This document shows, one piece after another, positions 38,462 through 49,364 of a stretch of DNA of 64,000 nucleotides; position 1 is the stretch's first letter, and every line of letters starts with the position of its first letter. This DNA comes from Blastocladiella emersonii ATCC 22665 (taxonomy: Eukaryota > Blastocladiomycota > Blastocladiomycetes > Blastocladiales > Blastocladiaceae), in assembly GCA_025594325.1 (NCBI GenBank), contig JANHCV010000004.1, positions 1,860,001 to 1,924,000 of the forward strand, given 5' to 3'. Below the pieces are notes generated by a model. The model worked only from the letters and a program-made list of their open reading frames with translations. It did no database searches and was not told the origin of the DNA. The position numbers and the translations under genes were made by a program.

Positions 38462-41400
38462 CTACTCGTTGGCGACAACGCGCTGGCGCTCGACCATGTG
38501 CGCGTACACGCCGCCACGCTCGACCAGCTCGGCGTGCTTACCGCGCTCGACGACGCGCCCGCCCTCGCAGACCAGGATCGCGTCGCATCGCGCGACCACG
38601 TTGACCTGGTGCGCGACCGAGACCACCGTCACGCCGCGCTCGCGCGCCACGGTTGCGACCGCCGCCACGACGCTTGCCGAGGTCGCCGGGTCCAGCGCCG
38701 CAGCGTACTCGTCGAGGAGCAGGATCCGGGCGCGGGGGCGGATCAGGGCACGGGCGATCGCGAGCCGCTGGCGCTGGCCGCCCGACACCCTCGTGGACCC
38801 GACGCGCGTGGCGTAGCCGTCGGGCAGCGACGCGATCCAGTCGTGCACCTGCGCGGCGCGCGCCGCGGCCTCGACCATGGCGGGTGTCGCGGGTCCGTCG
38901 GCATCGGGGACGCCGTACGCGATCGCGTCGAACAGGGTGCCGGAGAAGAGCGCCGAGTCCTGCGCGACCACGGCAATCGATTCGCGCAACCGGGCGAGCG
39001 ACCAGTCGCGCACGTCGCCCGACTCGACGCGCACGGTGCCGCCGCCCACGTCGTACATGCGCTGCAGCAGGGCGAGCGCGGACGTCTTGCCCTGGCCCGA
39101 CCCGCCCACGATTCCAATGTGCTGGCCCGCGGCGGCGCGGAGGTCGAAGCCGCACAGCACGGGCGCGTCGGGGCGCGACGGGTACGCAAACTCGACACCC
39201 GAAAGGTCGATGTCGCCCGCCACGTCGACGGGGGCGAACCCTGCCGGATCATCACGGATTCGGGGGACGCGGTCGACGAGTGCGACGTACTCGCGCGCCG
39301 CGTCGCGTGCGCGGACCGCGACGCCCGTGAACGCGGCCGCCTGCCCGTAGCTGACCGCCGCGTACAGCAGCACGAACACGGTCCGGAACAGGTCGGCGCC
39401 CGTGAGCGAGCCCGCCGCGACGAGCAGGTAGCCCGACCCGAAGAAGATGGCGTACAGGACAAAGTGCGTCGCCTGCGCGAAGGCGAACCCGAGCGACCCG
39501 AGCGCCGCGCGGTGGATGGCCACCTGGTATGTGGGGGAGAGCGACGCGGCGTACTGGCGCACGAGCAGCGACTCGATGCCGAGCGACTTGGCCGTCGCCA
39601 CGTTCTGCACCGCGTCGCACGCGCGCTGCTCGGGCGTCGTCGTCGAGTTGGTCGACGTGGGCGGGAGCGAGGTGCGGCGGATGACGAGCGTCTGGAACCA
39701 CGGGCCGGCGGCGAGGACGGGCGCGCACGCCACGACGATGAGCGTCATGCGCCACGAGTAGTACGCCGCGACCGCGATCCCCGTCGCGAGCGACACGGCG
39801 AGCTGCAGCAAGCTCGCGGCGTTGGGCCCCGTCAGGTGCTGGATCTGGTCGGCGTGGTCGGCGAGCTGCGCCGTCAGCGTGCCCGTGCCATGCGCGTCGT
39901 GCCACGCCGTCTCCTGCCGCAGCATCGCCGCAAACGCCGTCTTGCGCACGCGCCGCGTCAGCCGCTCGCCCGCGACGCCGAAACAGCCGAACTGGACCTG
40001 CGTTACGACAAAGTTACCGCCGGCGAGCGCAAAGAAGACGTACGCCCACGACCGGGCCTGCGACTCGATGGCGGACGCGTCGGCGAGCGAGAAGACGGAC
40101 AGGACCTGCGCGAGGATGATGCCGAACGCGGGCAGCAGGATGCCGACGGCCGAGCCCATGACGACGCCGAGCGCGAGGACCGGCCACTCGGGCCGCTGCA
40201 GCTCGAGCATGCGGCGCCACAGCGACGCGGTCGGGGTGGGTGCGGGCGAGTCGGTGAGGGTGGGTTTGGCTGAGTGCGGCATGATGGCGAGCTGGTCGGG
40301 ACCGTGAGTGTCGGCGGCCGTGCTCGCGGCGGTGGTCGGCGAGATGAGCTCCTGGGCCTTGACCATGCACGCGTAGGCACCCGCGCGAGCCATGAGCTCG
40401 GCGTGGGTGCCGCGCTCGACGATGCGGCCGTGATCGAGGACGAGGATTGAATCTGCATCGCGAATGGTCGCGAGTCTGCGTGTGGTAGACACGGTTAGCT
40501 CGAGTTCGATGCAAGGAATGAGGAAGGTAAACGCACCGATGAGCAATCACAATGGTCGTGCGGCCCTTGGCGGCCGCGTCGAGCGCGGCCTGAACGATCT
40601 CGGTCGCGTGCTGGTCAAGCGACGCCGTACACTCGTCGAGAATGAGGATCTTGGGGTCGCGCACGAGGGCACGCGCGATGGCGATGCGCTGGCGCTGGCC
40701 GCCCGACAGGAGCCCGCTGCCGCGCTCGCCGACGCGCGTCTGGTACCCGTCGGGGAGCGCCGAGATAAAGTCGTGCGCGTGGGCCGCGCGGCACGCCCGC
40801 TCGATCTGCCCGGTAGTGACGGAGGTCGGGTCGATGGCGCCGTACGCCACGTTCTCGGCAATGGTCGTGTCGAACTGCAGGTGGGGGTCGGGTGTGGGTC
40901 AGCATGGCGGTCTAGGCAGCGCCGGTCGAGAGAGAGAAAAGCGTACCAGCGCCGCGTCCTGGCCCACGATCGCGACGTGCTTGCGGAACCACGCGAGGTC
41001 GAGGTCCTGGATCGGCGTGCCGTCGATCGAGATGGTCCCCGCCGTCGCGTCAAAGAAGCGTAACAAGAGCTGCGCCGCGGTTGACTTGCCCGAGCCCGTC
41101 TTCGCAACAATGGCGATGCGCTGGCCGGGCGAAGCGGTGAACGACACGTCGGTGAGGACCGGCACTTCGGGGCGGGACGGGTACGCAAACGAGACATGGT
41201 CAAAGTCGATGCGGCCCTCGAGCGTGGCCGGCGTCACGGTACCGTTGCGCAGCGCGGGCTGGCTCTCAATGACGGCAAACAGCCGAGCAGCGGCGCCGCG
41301 CGCCTTGGACACGGCCTGCATGCTTGGACTGAGGCCGAGGAACGCGAAAGCGCCCGTGTTGATTGCGAAAAGGCACTTCTACGCTCGCGTGTCGTATCGA

Positions 41401-42425
41401 GGGTCAGTGCCACAATCCATTGACCTCGCAAGTCAATCGAACAACCGTACCAGAACGTCGCCGCCGCCGAGCTCGCCCGTGGCAACGAGGTGCGAGCCGT
41501 AGACGTAGCCGAGGCCGAACAGGAGGTACAGGAACCCGTAAAACGCGCCAAACCCGGCCCCTGCGAGCCACGCGTACTTTTCGGCCTCGCGCGCCGTCGC
41601 GTCGAGCAGCGCGTCGAACCGCTTGGCCGCGCGCGCCTGCCCGCCAAACGCCGCCACGGTGCGCACGTTGGCCAGCGTCTCCTGCGCGTGCGCACCCGCC
41701 TCGATGTACGCCGACCGCGAGCACGCTGCACCCGCCGCCGTCGCACGGCCAATCACGGCGCTGGCCGCCGCGAACACGGGCAGCGTCGCGACCAGGACCG
41801 CCGAGAGCTTGGCGCTGATCGTAAACGCGATGGCGAACCCGGCGACGACCTGGACCAGCTGCGCGGCGCCCTGGGCCGCGCGCTCGCCGACGCCGTCCTG
41901 GAACGCCGACACGTCGCTCGCGAGCCGCGACGCAAGGTCGCCAGCCGAGTGCGTGTCGAACCACGCCAGGTCCTGCGCGAGTGCCGAGGCGAGGAACGCG
42001 GTGCGGGCGTGGCGGGTGCGGCGCTCACCGGCGCACGACCACAGCGCCTGCATGAGGTACGCGCCGGCGATGGTGGCGAGGCCGAGGGCGGCGAACAGGA
42101 CGACCTGCTTGACGACGTGGGCTCGGAGGATGGCGAGGGCCGCGTCGCGGTCGGCGTCGACCGGCGTCGAGTCAAAGTCGATGAACGGGCCGACCACGTC
42201 GCCCAGCAGCACGGCGAGGACCGGCATCAGGGCGCCGTAGCCGGCGGCGCCGAGCAGGCCGACGAGCATGAGCAGGCGGTCGGTCCCATCGGTGGCCTTG
42301 GTGAACAGATCGAGGAAGCCGAGATCGAGGACGGGGGCGGGAACGGCGGGGTCGCGGGCAGGGACTGCCGCGTAGGCGTCGCCGTCGTCGGCCGGTTGAG
42401 GATGGATCGAGTCGTCGGCGGTCAT
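38462..42425 (-). CDS. ABC transporter, full-length ABCB (multidrug resistance) type
   Basis: Four exons: 42425..41451, 41378..40947, 40874..40537, 40475..38462; introns 72, 72 and 61 nt; 1252 residues. The order is TMD1-NBD1-TMD2-NBD2. NBD1: Walker [10 protein letters not shown] (first Gly replaced by Ala), signature [16 protein letters not shown], Walker [14 protein letters not shown]-loop VIAHR. NBD2: Walker [10 protein letters not shown], signature [15 protein letters not shown], Walker [14 protein letters not shown]-loop VAHQ. The catalytic Glu is present in both. Each TMD has the six hydrophobic segments and [20 protein letters not shown]-type coupling helices. Such pumps export lipids, peptides or hydrophobic toxins; substrate unknown. 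An alternative ATG at 42467 would add 14 residues. Convergent with the F-box-like gene (243 bp). Confidence 0.93.
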
Positions 42426-43229
42426 GCGGGGTGATGCGACAGGGATGATGGTGGCGGAGCAGGTCAATCATGCTTTTCTGCCGGAAGCGCGCTGGTTTTG
42501 ATGCGCACATCCGCGCAGCGGGCCGTGTCGACTCAACCCAGGACATGGCAACGTCGACTCAACCGCAACCAGCACTCGTTTCACTTGGGAAGAACTGCGA
42601 CCAGGCGAGCAGCGGATGCCAGCGTGAACCGAGGGTACGTTTAGGCTGAATACGGCCGCCGCAAGCCACGACCCGGTGCAGGCGTCGTTCACTCGCTGCC
42701 CACTCGGCCCCTCACAGCATCTTGGGCGGTTGTTGCCAACCTTCGTGCTGCAGCCGTCGCAAGTGTCCCTTGAACATAATGCAGCAAGTCTCTGGAGTTG
42801 ATTCATAGTCTGGTAGGGCGACGGTGAGTGTTGAAGGAGGACGTGTCGGTCCGAGCTCTGCCTCGCGGCATAGCCGTCGCGTCGCGTCGACCGACGACGC
42901 TCGACAGCTGACACCTCGCCGTCGAGACGGATCAACCCAGCGAAGCCTTTACGGGCCTCTCGTTCTCGCGGCGGCGTAGCCCAAGCAACTCGCGGCCTAC
43001 TCGCACGAGCACGACATCTCGGACTCGCCGCTCACCAACACCGTCTGCGGACCTGGTGCACTCACCTTGCTCTCAAGGACGAGGCATTGGAGGATATAGG
43101 ATACATTCATGGGTGGATGGACTACTCAGCGGGACACAAACTCGCGGGCCCACCTCGAGCCTCGACACGGGAACGACGACGACTTGGCGACACACACGAC
43201 GTGGACACGGCGACAGCGCCGACGCCGAC
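42426..43229. other. Intergenic region upstream of the ABC transporter
   Basis: About 800 bp with no coding frame or clear element that I can support; it must contain the ABC transporter promoter and the 3' region of the second Hva1 gene. Confidence 0.5.
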
Positions 43230-43669
43230 CTACTGCTTGGCGTGGGCGTGCTTGGTGATGACAATGTGGTCCGGGTCCTTGTGGGCGGGCTGCGCGGGCG
43301 CGGGCTCGCCCTCGTCGTCCTTGCCGATGATGGACTCGGGGTTGTAGGCGCTGGTCTTGTGCGTGCGGTCGTTGCGGATTACCTGCGAGGACGAGGGTCG
43401 CGGATGGCGGGTGAGACACGGCTCGCGGAGCAACACACACGGCGAGACTGGGAGCAACGTACGACGCGCGGGTGGTCCTCGGACGCGTGCACCTTGCCGT
43501 GCTTGTGGCCGGCCAGGTGCTTGTCGTGGGTCAGGATCTCCTCGACGACGCCGTGCGCCGTGCCGGCGCCCTCGTAGTTGATGGCGTGGTACGACACGTG
43601 GTCACCCGTGTGGATGTCGAGCGGCTCCTCGGCAGCCGCGGCCTTGTTGGTCTTGCTGTGGTGCGACAT
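43230..43669 (-). CDS. Small Hva1/TUDOR (DUF2945-type) protein, copy 2
   Basis: Two exons, 43669..43463 and 43382..43230 (80-nt intron, GTACGT...GCAG), 119 residues. It matches copy 1: IHTGDHVSYHAINYEG, HGVVEEILTHDKHLAG, HGKVHASEDHPRVVIRNDRT and SAYNPESIIGKDDE, ending in a Pro/Ala/His-rich tail. The intron falls at the same codon boundary as in copy 1 (after ..HP(K/R)V). A TATAAAG element is 124 nt upstream. The two copies are ~10 kb apart in opposite orientation and differ mainly at the ends. Confidence 0.88.
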
Positions 43670-44060
43670 GGCGGTGGTGGCGGAGGTGTTGGTCGGTGGT
43701 GGTGGTCGGTGGTCGATGCGTGGCAGCGTGGAGGCGGTGCTCGGATGAGGAGGGCGAGCGGAAGGCGGTGCGGGGGAGGCCGCCCGCTTTATACGGCGGC
43801 CCGCTCGACTCACTCCCTCGCGCGCTCGCTGCGCGTGGGTGCGGCCTTTGGGGGAAGGGAGGGAGTCCTCGGCGCTCCGCTTAGCACGAAAACGCGTTGG
43901 CCACGCGGCGGCGGCCACCCGGCTGCCGCCGACGCGTTGTTCAACCACGTCGACTCACCACTTTCCCTTCGCGTCGGCTCCACGCTCGTGGTGGCTCAGC
44001 TCCGACCCCTTCCACCCGCAACACAAGAAGAAAAATAAGAGTTTACTCGTCGCACCGCGA
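43670..44060. promoter_or_regulatory. Promoter region of the second Hva1/TUDOR gene
   Basis: No gene seen. TATAAAG is on the minus strand at 43793..43787; the remainder separates it from the 3' end of DRC7. Confidence 0.55.
43787..43793 (-). promoter_or_regulatory. TATA box of the second Hva1/TUDOR gene
   Basis: TATAAAG within GC-rich sequence, 124 nt upstream of the ATG at 43669. Confidence 0.7.
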
Positions 44061-47000
44061 TCACAGCGCGCGGGCGAGCCGCGGGTCGCTCTTGAGGCGG
44101 CGGTCCATGGCGAGGTACAGCTCGGGCGCCGTCTCCTTGTGGCGAGCGAGCCGCTTCTCGAGGACGTGGATACGGAACAGCGCCTCGTTGCAGAAAGCCA
44201 CGTACTCGTCCGTCTCCTGCGGCGACATGCCCTCGGCGTTCTTGGAGTAGAGCTGCTGCCGCCGCTGGTACGCCGCAGTCTCCTCCTCGTACCGCCGCTG
44301 GATGATGTTGGCCTTCTCGATCAGCCGCTCCTTGAGCGCCTTGAGACACGCCTCGCGCACCGCACTCGCCTCCTCGCGCGTCAGCGCGTGCGCGTTGCCC
44401 ACGTTGAGCAGGAACGGCGACAGGTAGTCGACCGACGCCTCCTTGGACGCCTCCTCGGCCTGCTTCTGGCTCTCCTTCTCCATCTCGCTCGCGATATCCT
44501 GTGTGCGCGTGTCGTTAGTGTCTCCGTCGCTGCCGCCCCAGCAGTTGTTACGCACCGTCTTGTTCCGGATCGTGTCGAACAGCGACACGGCGAGCTGGAT
44601 CCCGCGCTCCTCGGTCTGCCGCGCCATGAGGATCTCCTTGATCTCGCGGTCGCTCGCCTTGACCGCGTGCATGCACGCCTGCTCGGCCTTGAGCAGCTCG
44701 CACAGCTTGGCGTACAGGTGCTGCTTCTTGAGCGGGTGCATCGGCGGCCGCGTGTCAAATGCCGTCGTCAGGTCCATGAACGATGTCTTTTGCTCGGGCG
44801 ACGGCTTGCGGAACTCGCGCCACGCCGCCACGATCGCCCCCGGGTCCGCGTGGTACACGAGCCGGATCCGGTCGTCGCGCAGCTGGAACACGCGCTTCGC
44901 CACGTCGCGACCGCCGAACAGCGACCGCGGTTTCGCCGCCTCGAGGTCCTCCTCGTCCTCTTCTTCGTCGGCCTCGTCCGTGCCGCGCTTACCGGACAAG
45001 CTCGCGTCGAGCGACGAGCCCGCGTCTCCCGTATCACCGCCGCCCTCGCCGCCCGCTGCCCCGCCGTCGGCCGAGGCGCGGTCGCGTGCCCGCTTGGCGA
45101 GCCGCGCGCGCGAGATCACGTCCGTCGGCATGAACGGGAACGTTGGTCGCGCGTTACCGCGCCGCCGCGCATACTTTTCCGTCATCTTGACCACGGTCGC
45201 GTGCTGCTCGCTGACCCCGGCGCCGCCGCCGTTACCGCCCGCCGCAGTGCCGGGAGCTGCCGATGTGCGACCGGCAGCCGCCGCAGCCGCCGAAGCCGCA
45301 TCGTCGCCAGGGGCAGGTGTGACGGGCGCCGTGACCACGGGCTCGTCGTCGGCGTCGCCGACGAGCTCGTGGGTGACGGACCGGTACACGAGCCGATCGG
45401 ACCGGTCCTCGAACCGCTCCATGATCTTGGTGCCCGTCTCGACGCGGTCGTAGAGCCCGTCGCTGCGCGCGCCGGGGAAGAAGCGCATGCGGACGGTGCG
45501 ACCGTTCTCCATGACGTGCTCCATGAGGGCGAGCGGGCGGCCGCGGTCAAAGAACTCGTGCAGGACGCCGCGCGCGGGGACGCGCACGCGGCGCACGAGC
45601 CGGTCGCGTCGGTTCTCGAACCGCTCGTGGATCTCGCCCGTCACGTTACGCCGCGGGTCGCTGAACAGCGTCACGCGCGCCACCATGCCGTCGGGCCGGT
45701 GGTACGCCGCGAAGACCTCGAGTTTCGCGTTGCGCCACGTCTGCACCTTGGCGCCCGACGGGCACCGCGACGCGAACTGCTCCTTGGACACGGCCAGCTT
45801 GGCGACCCACGACGGCGGAAGGTCGAACAGCTCCGTGTCTCCGCCGTCTCCCGCCTCGCCGTCGTCTTCCTCCTCGTCGGCGCCGCCGCCGCCCGCACCC
45901 CCTGCGCCGCCTGCGCTGCCCGGTGCGCCGCCGGCGGACCCGGGCAGGAGCGTGGGCTGCGAGTTCTGCATGAAGATGAACTCCCACTTGGTCGAGTCGC
46001 CGAGGTCGAACGAGATGCCCTTGAGCCCGTACAGGCACTTTTGCATGTTGACCCAGTAGTTGGTCGAGCTGAACACGCTCTCGACGCCGAGGTACTTGGG
46101 GTCCTCGAGGTCGTGCACTTTGCCCGTGCTCGGCTCTACACTCGCACTCGCGGTCAGTCTCCGCCGGGTGCGCGGGAGCAACAGCGCGCGTACCAATGAA
46201 GAAGGCCTCGGCGATATCGCGCTTGCCGGGGAGCACCAGGACCCACGCGTGGACGCGGAGCCCGGCAATCTCGTCGTCATCGTCGTTGACCGCGTACTGC
46301 GCCGTGAGCTGCTCCTGGAGCGCGCGCGCCCGCTTCTCCTCCTCGGCCGCCTTCTTGGCCTCCATGAGCGCCAGGAACCGCGACTTGAGCGCCGCCTTGG
46401 TCTTGACCTTGTACTTGGGCTCCACCGGCTCCGCGGCGGCGGCCGCGGGTGGTGCGGCCGCGGTGCTCGGTTTCGACGAGTTGAGCGACGCGGCCGACGG
46501 GCGGCGGCCGCCCTTGGCTGCAGCTGCCGCAGCACCGGCCGCCGCCGCAGCGGCCCGAGCAGCGGACGCGGTCGGGTCCGGGAACCCCGCGTCGGCCATG
46601 AGTTTGGGCACGGGGATGTCGAGGTGCGTCTCGTCCATGAGCGTCACGGTGCGCGCCGCGTACCCGGACACGACGAACGCGTCGAACCCGGCGCCGCGCA
46701 GCAGCGAGGTCAGGATCACGGCCATGTCGAAGCAGTTGCCCGTCTGCATGGTCAGCGTGTAGGTCGGGCTGTTAAGGCGTTGGGGCTAGAATTTGGCGAC
46801 GGTGAGATGACGCGGACGTGGAAGAGAGCAGGTTCAGCGTACCAGCTCGTACGGCGGGTCGAGCGGCTGGTACGCAATGTAGTCGGCGACGAACCGCGCG
46901 CAGCTGCGGTAGTCGTAGAGCTCCTTGAACCCGAGCTGCGACGGGCGGATCGTCGTGCACACGAATTTCTACACTGACCCGCGTGAGTCGACCCGCTCAA

Positions 47001-47614
47001 TCGCGCTACGCCGGGCGCTTACGTACCCTCACGCCAAACTCGTTCTCGGGCGTCAAGAACAGCTCGGTGCGGTGCGGGAACAGCGTCGCGTACTGGAGCC
47101 GAAAGTTTTCGACGTACTTGAGCATCTTCTCCTCCTTGGGCGACGTGCTCCAGTACCCGCGCGGCGCGCGGTCGCGGTCGACGAGCCCACGGTGGATCTC
47201 CATGCGCCGCTCGCGCACCGCCTCGGCGTGCCGCCGGTCGTTCTCGTCGTGGTCCGGGTGCACCGCCGCCGTCGGCTCAAGCTGCAGCGTTGACGCCGTC
47301 GCGTCGCTGCCTGCACCGCCGGGGATCGAGGACAGCTCGCCATCGGCGCCAGATGAGGGTAGCGGTACTGTCGAGTTGTCGAGCCCGGACGTGCTGCCAT
47401 CCCCGTTGAGCGCGCCTGCAGCGGCTTTGGCGGCCATGGCCGCGTTGACGACGTTGAGCAGCCCCGGCTCGCTCCCTGCGGGGAGGAGGCCAGCTTTGGG
47501 CGTCATTGCGGCACCGTCGTGCGAGGCCGACACGTCGCCGCTTCCACTCGCGGGGTCGCCGTTGCCCGAGAGCGCCGCGGTGCTTGCGCTCGCTGGTTGG
47601 TCACCGGCTAACAT
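44061..47614 (-). CDS. DRC7: Dynein regulatory complex subunit 7 (DRC7/CCDC135)
   Basis: Five exons: 47614..47027, 46968..46843, 46785..46194, 46135..44556, 44498..44061; introns 58, 57, 58 and 57 nt; 1107 residues. Diagnostic blocks: RGYWSTSPKEEKMLKYVENF, FRLQYATLFPHRTELFL, GVRKFVCTTIRPSQLGFKEL, QTGNCFDMAVILTSLLRGAG (transglutaminase-like core), GLRVHAWVLVLPGKRDIAEA, and VESVFSSTNYWVNMQKCLYG. The C-terminal third is coiled-coil-like (ERGIQLAVSLFDTIRNKT; KALKERLIEKANIIQRRYEE). DRC7 is part of the nexin-dynein regulatory complex of motile axonemes, so the organism should build a flagellum. It is longer than animal DRC7 because of Ala/Gly/Glu-rich inserts. The last intron is in frame and stop-free. 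Divergent from gluconokinase. Confidence 0.93.
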
Positions 47615-47811
47615 GGTCGTTGCAGGTTATGCGATGCATGGAAGTGCGTTGCAAAGCGAATGGGAGGACAACTAAGCCCATCCCCTCAAAGCCACGAGAC
47701 GCGACACCGCGACGCGACGGGAGACGCGTCGGGCGTCACGCCTCCAAGGGCGTGACCTCGGTCGATCGTTCCGCGCCCCTTCAACTCGCTCCAGCTCATG
47801 TAACTTAGACC

Positions 47812-48479
47812 ATGGAAACACTAGACTCGTCGCAACGTGCTCTACCGCGTCTTGCAATCATATTGATGGGCATCAGCGGATGCGGTCCGTCAGTCGAACC
47901 TCCCCACACTTGCGCCACTGAGCTCATCGCGGCGAGATCGTAGGCAAGTCGACGACCATGGCTGCTCTGTGCTCCCGCCTCGCATCTATGCCGCTTGCGT
48001 CTTTTGCTCCTCACACCGTGACCGCCATCGAGGGCGACGGCCTGCACCCGCCCGCGAACCGCGCCAAGCTTGCGGCCGGGATCCCGCTCACCGACGAGGA
48101 CCGCGCGCCGTGGCTGCGTGCTGTCGCCGCCTCGATCGCGAATGCACCGACACCGATCGCCGTCGCAACGTGTTCCGCGCTCCGCGTCGCGTACCGCCGG
48201 CTGCTTGCTGAAGCGAGTGGCGTACCCACCGTCTACATCTGGCTCGACGTTCCCGCCGTCGAGGTTGCAGAACGGTTGGCGCGGCGGACCGGCCACTTTG
48301 CCGACCCGGCGATCCTGGCGTCTCAGGTCGCGACGCTCGAGGTCCCCGTGGCGGGCGAGGGCAACGGGTTCGGGTACACGGTCGTACGCGTTACCGTCGC
48401 GAGCGACGTGGAGAGCGTCGTGGACGGGATCGTTGCCGGGATTCCCTTGGCCCTGAGGGAGCTCTCGCGTCCGTGTTAA
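47812..48479 (+). CDS. Gluconokinase
   Basis: Two exons, 47812..47884 and 47944..48479; the 59-nt intron (GTCCGT...GTAG) splits the P-loop. Joined, the frame gives 202 residues with LMGISGCGKSTTMAALCSRL as the Walker A loop, then IEGDGLHPPANRAKLAAGIPLTDEDRAPWL, CSALRVAYRRLL, YIWLDVP and ERLARRTGHFADPAILASQVATLE. These are the standard blocks of GntK-type gluconokinase, which phosphorylates gluconate to 6-phosphogluconate and feeds the pentose phosphate pathway. A reading beginning in exon 2 would lack the P-loop, so splicing is needed for function. The first Asp of the usual GDDxHP is kept as EGDGLHP. Divergent promoter with DRC7 (197 bp). Confidence 0.92.
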
Positions 48480-48544
48480 ACCATTGATTGAAGCAAATAT
48501 GAACTCGGCCGATTGTATTACAGAATGGACTCTGGTTCCTTGAT

Positions 48545-48832
48545 TTACAGAATGGTGCACGGGGGAGCCTGGTAAATCCCGGCGATTTCGAACAGAACGG
48601 CCTCGACCTCGTGGTCGCTTGCCGTCTCGGTGAGGCATGGCTCGATCATGCTCCACACGTCCGCGGGAATGAGCTCGCGCACGGCCGGCAGCACCTGGCG
48701 CAGCGGGGCGTAGCCGGTCGCCTCGCGCAAGTTGGCCAGGAACTCCATGGCAGCGTCCGCGTTGCAAGCGGACATGGGCTGAACGTCGATGTCAAGCTTC
48801 GAAGCAGTAGCGGGGCGGGCGGCGGCGAGCAT
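48545..48832 (-). CDS. Small uncharacterised protein, 95 residues
   Basis: Single exon; the start MLAAARPATASKLD at 48832 is preferred because a perfect TATAAAA box on the minus strand (48902..48896) lies 70 nt upstream, the same spacing as at other genes here. The body is predicted helical (AAMEFLANLREATGYAPLRQ; VLPAVRELIPADVWSMIEPC; EVEAVLFEIAGIYQ) with no signal peptide or membrane segment and three Cys. I do not recognise a family. It is convergent with gluconokinase, 65 bp apart. Confidence 0.62.
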   Translation of the reverse strand: MLAAARPATASKLDIDVQPMSACNADAAMEFLANLREATGYAPLRQVLPAVRELIPADVWSMIEPCLTETASDHEVEAVLFEIAGIYQAPPCTIL

Positions 48833-49364
48833 GGTTGGACGTGAGGAACAGGTGGCTGTGACGAACAAAACCCGTTGCGAGGGGGGTACGCCGCCTTTTA
48901 TAGGGCCGACCCTCCCACAAAGTAGTCTCGCGCCATCGTGGATTCGTGCATCTGGGATCTGGAGCCATCCACCCCGTCTGACCCAGAGATGACTCAATCC
49001 GAGGTGGCGCAGGCTTGATCCGACCGCTGTGGGCCAAGCCGAGGACCTCTTCCGTCAGCCACGAAGCTCCTCCGTCAGCCACGAAGCTTGTCCGACTCGC
49101 CCCCCTCTCAATCCGATGGCCTCGCGCCTTTCTGTCTAGTCTGTCTCGTCAACCCTCGCTCTGGCCCGTCTGCCGCCGCGGCCGCCGAACTGGCCAAGGC
49201 GCGCGCTGACTGGCCGGCCGACGGGCTCGGAATTTCTCTAAGTCCCTGGCGCCGCGGCTCGCGACCACCGACTTTTCGCCCAAGTCCTCGCGCATCAGCG
49301 ACTCTCGCGGGTAGATCTCATGAAAGCTTGTTGCAATAAGGATGTATCAGTCGATTCCAATCAC
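48833..49364. other. Intergenic region with TATA box of the small gene
   Basis: TATAAAA on the minus strand at 48902..48896. The sequence beyond about 48910 shows no coding frame; CCACGAAGCT occurs twice as a short direct repeat near 49060..49090. Confidence 0.55.
48896..48902 (-). promoter_or_regulatory. TATA box of the small gene at 48545
   Basis: Perfect TATAAAA on the minus strand, 70 nt before the ATG at 48832. Confidence 0.72.

Noticed and set aside
47958-48479. Gluconokinase beginning at an exon-2 Met
   Set aside because: This would lack the P-loop; splicing 47885..47943 restores MGISGCGKST in frame, so the longer model is preferred.
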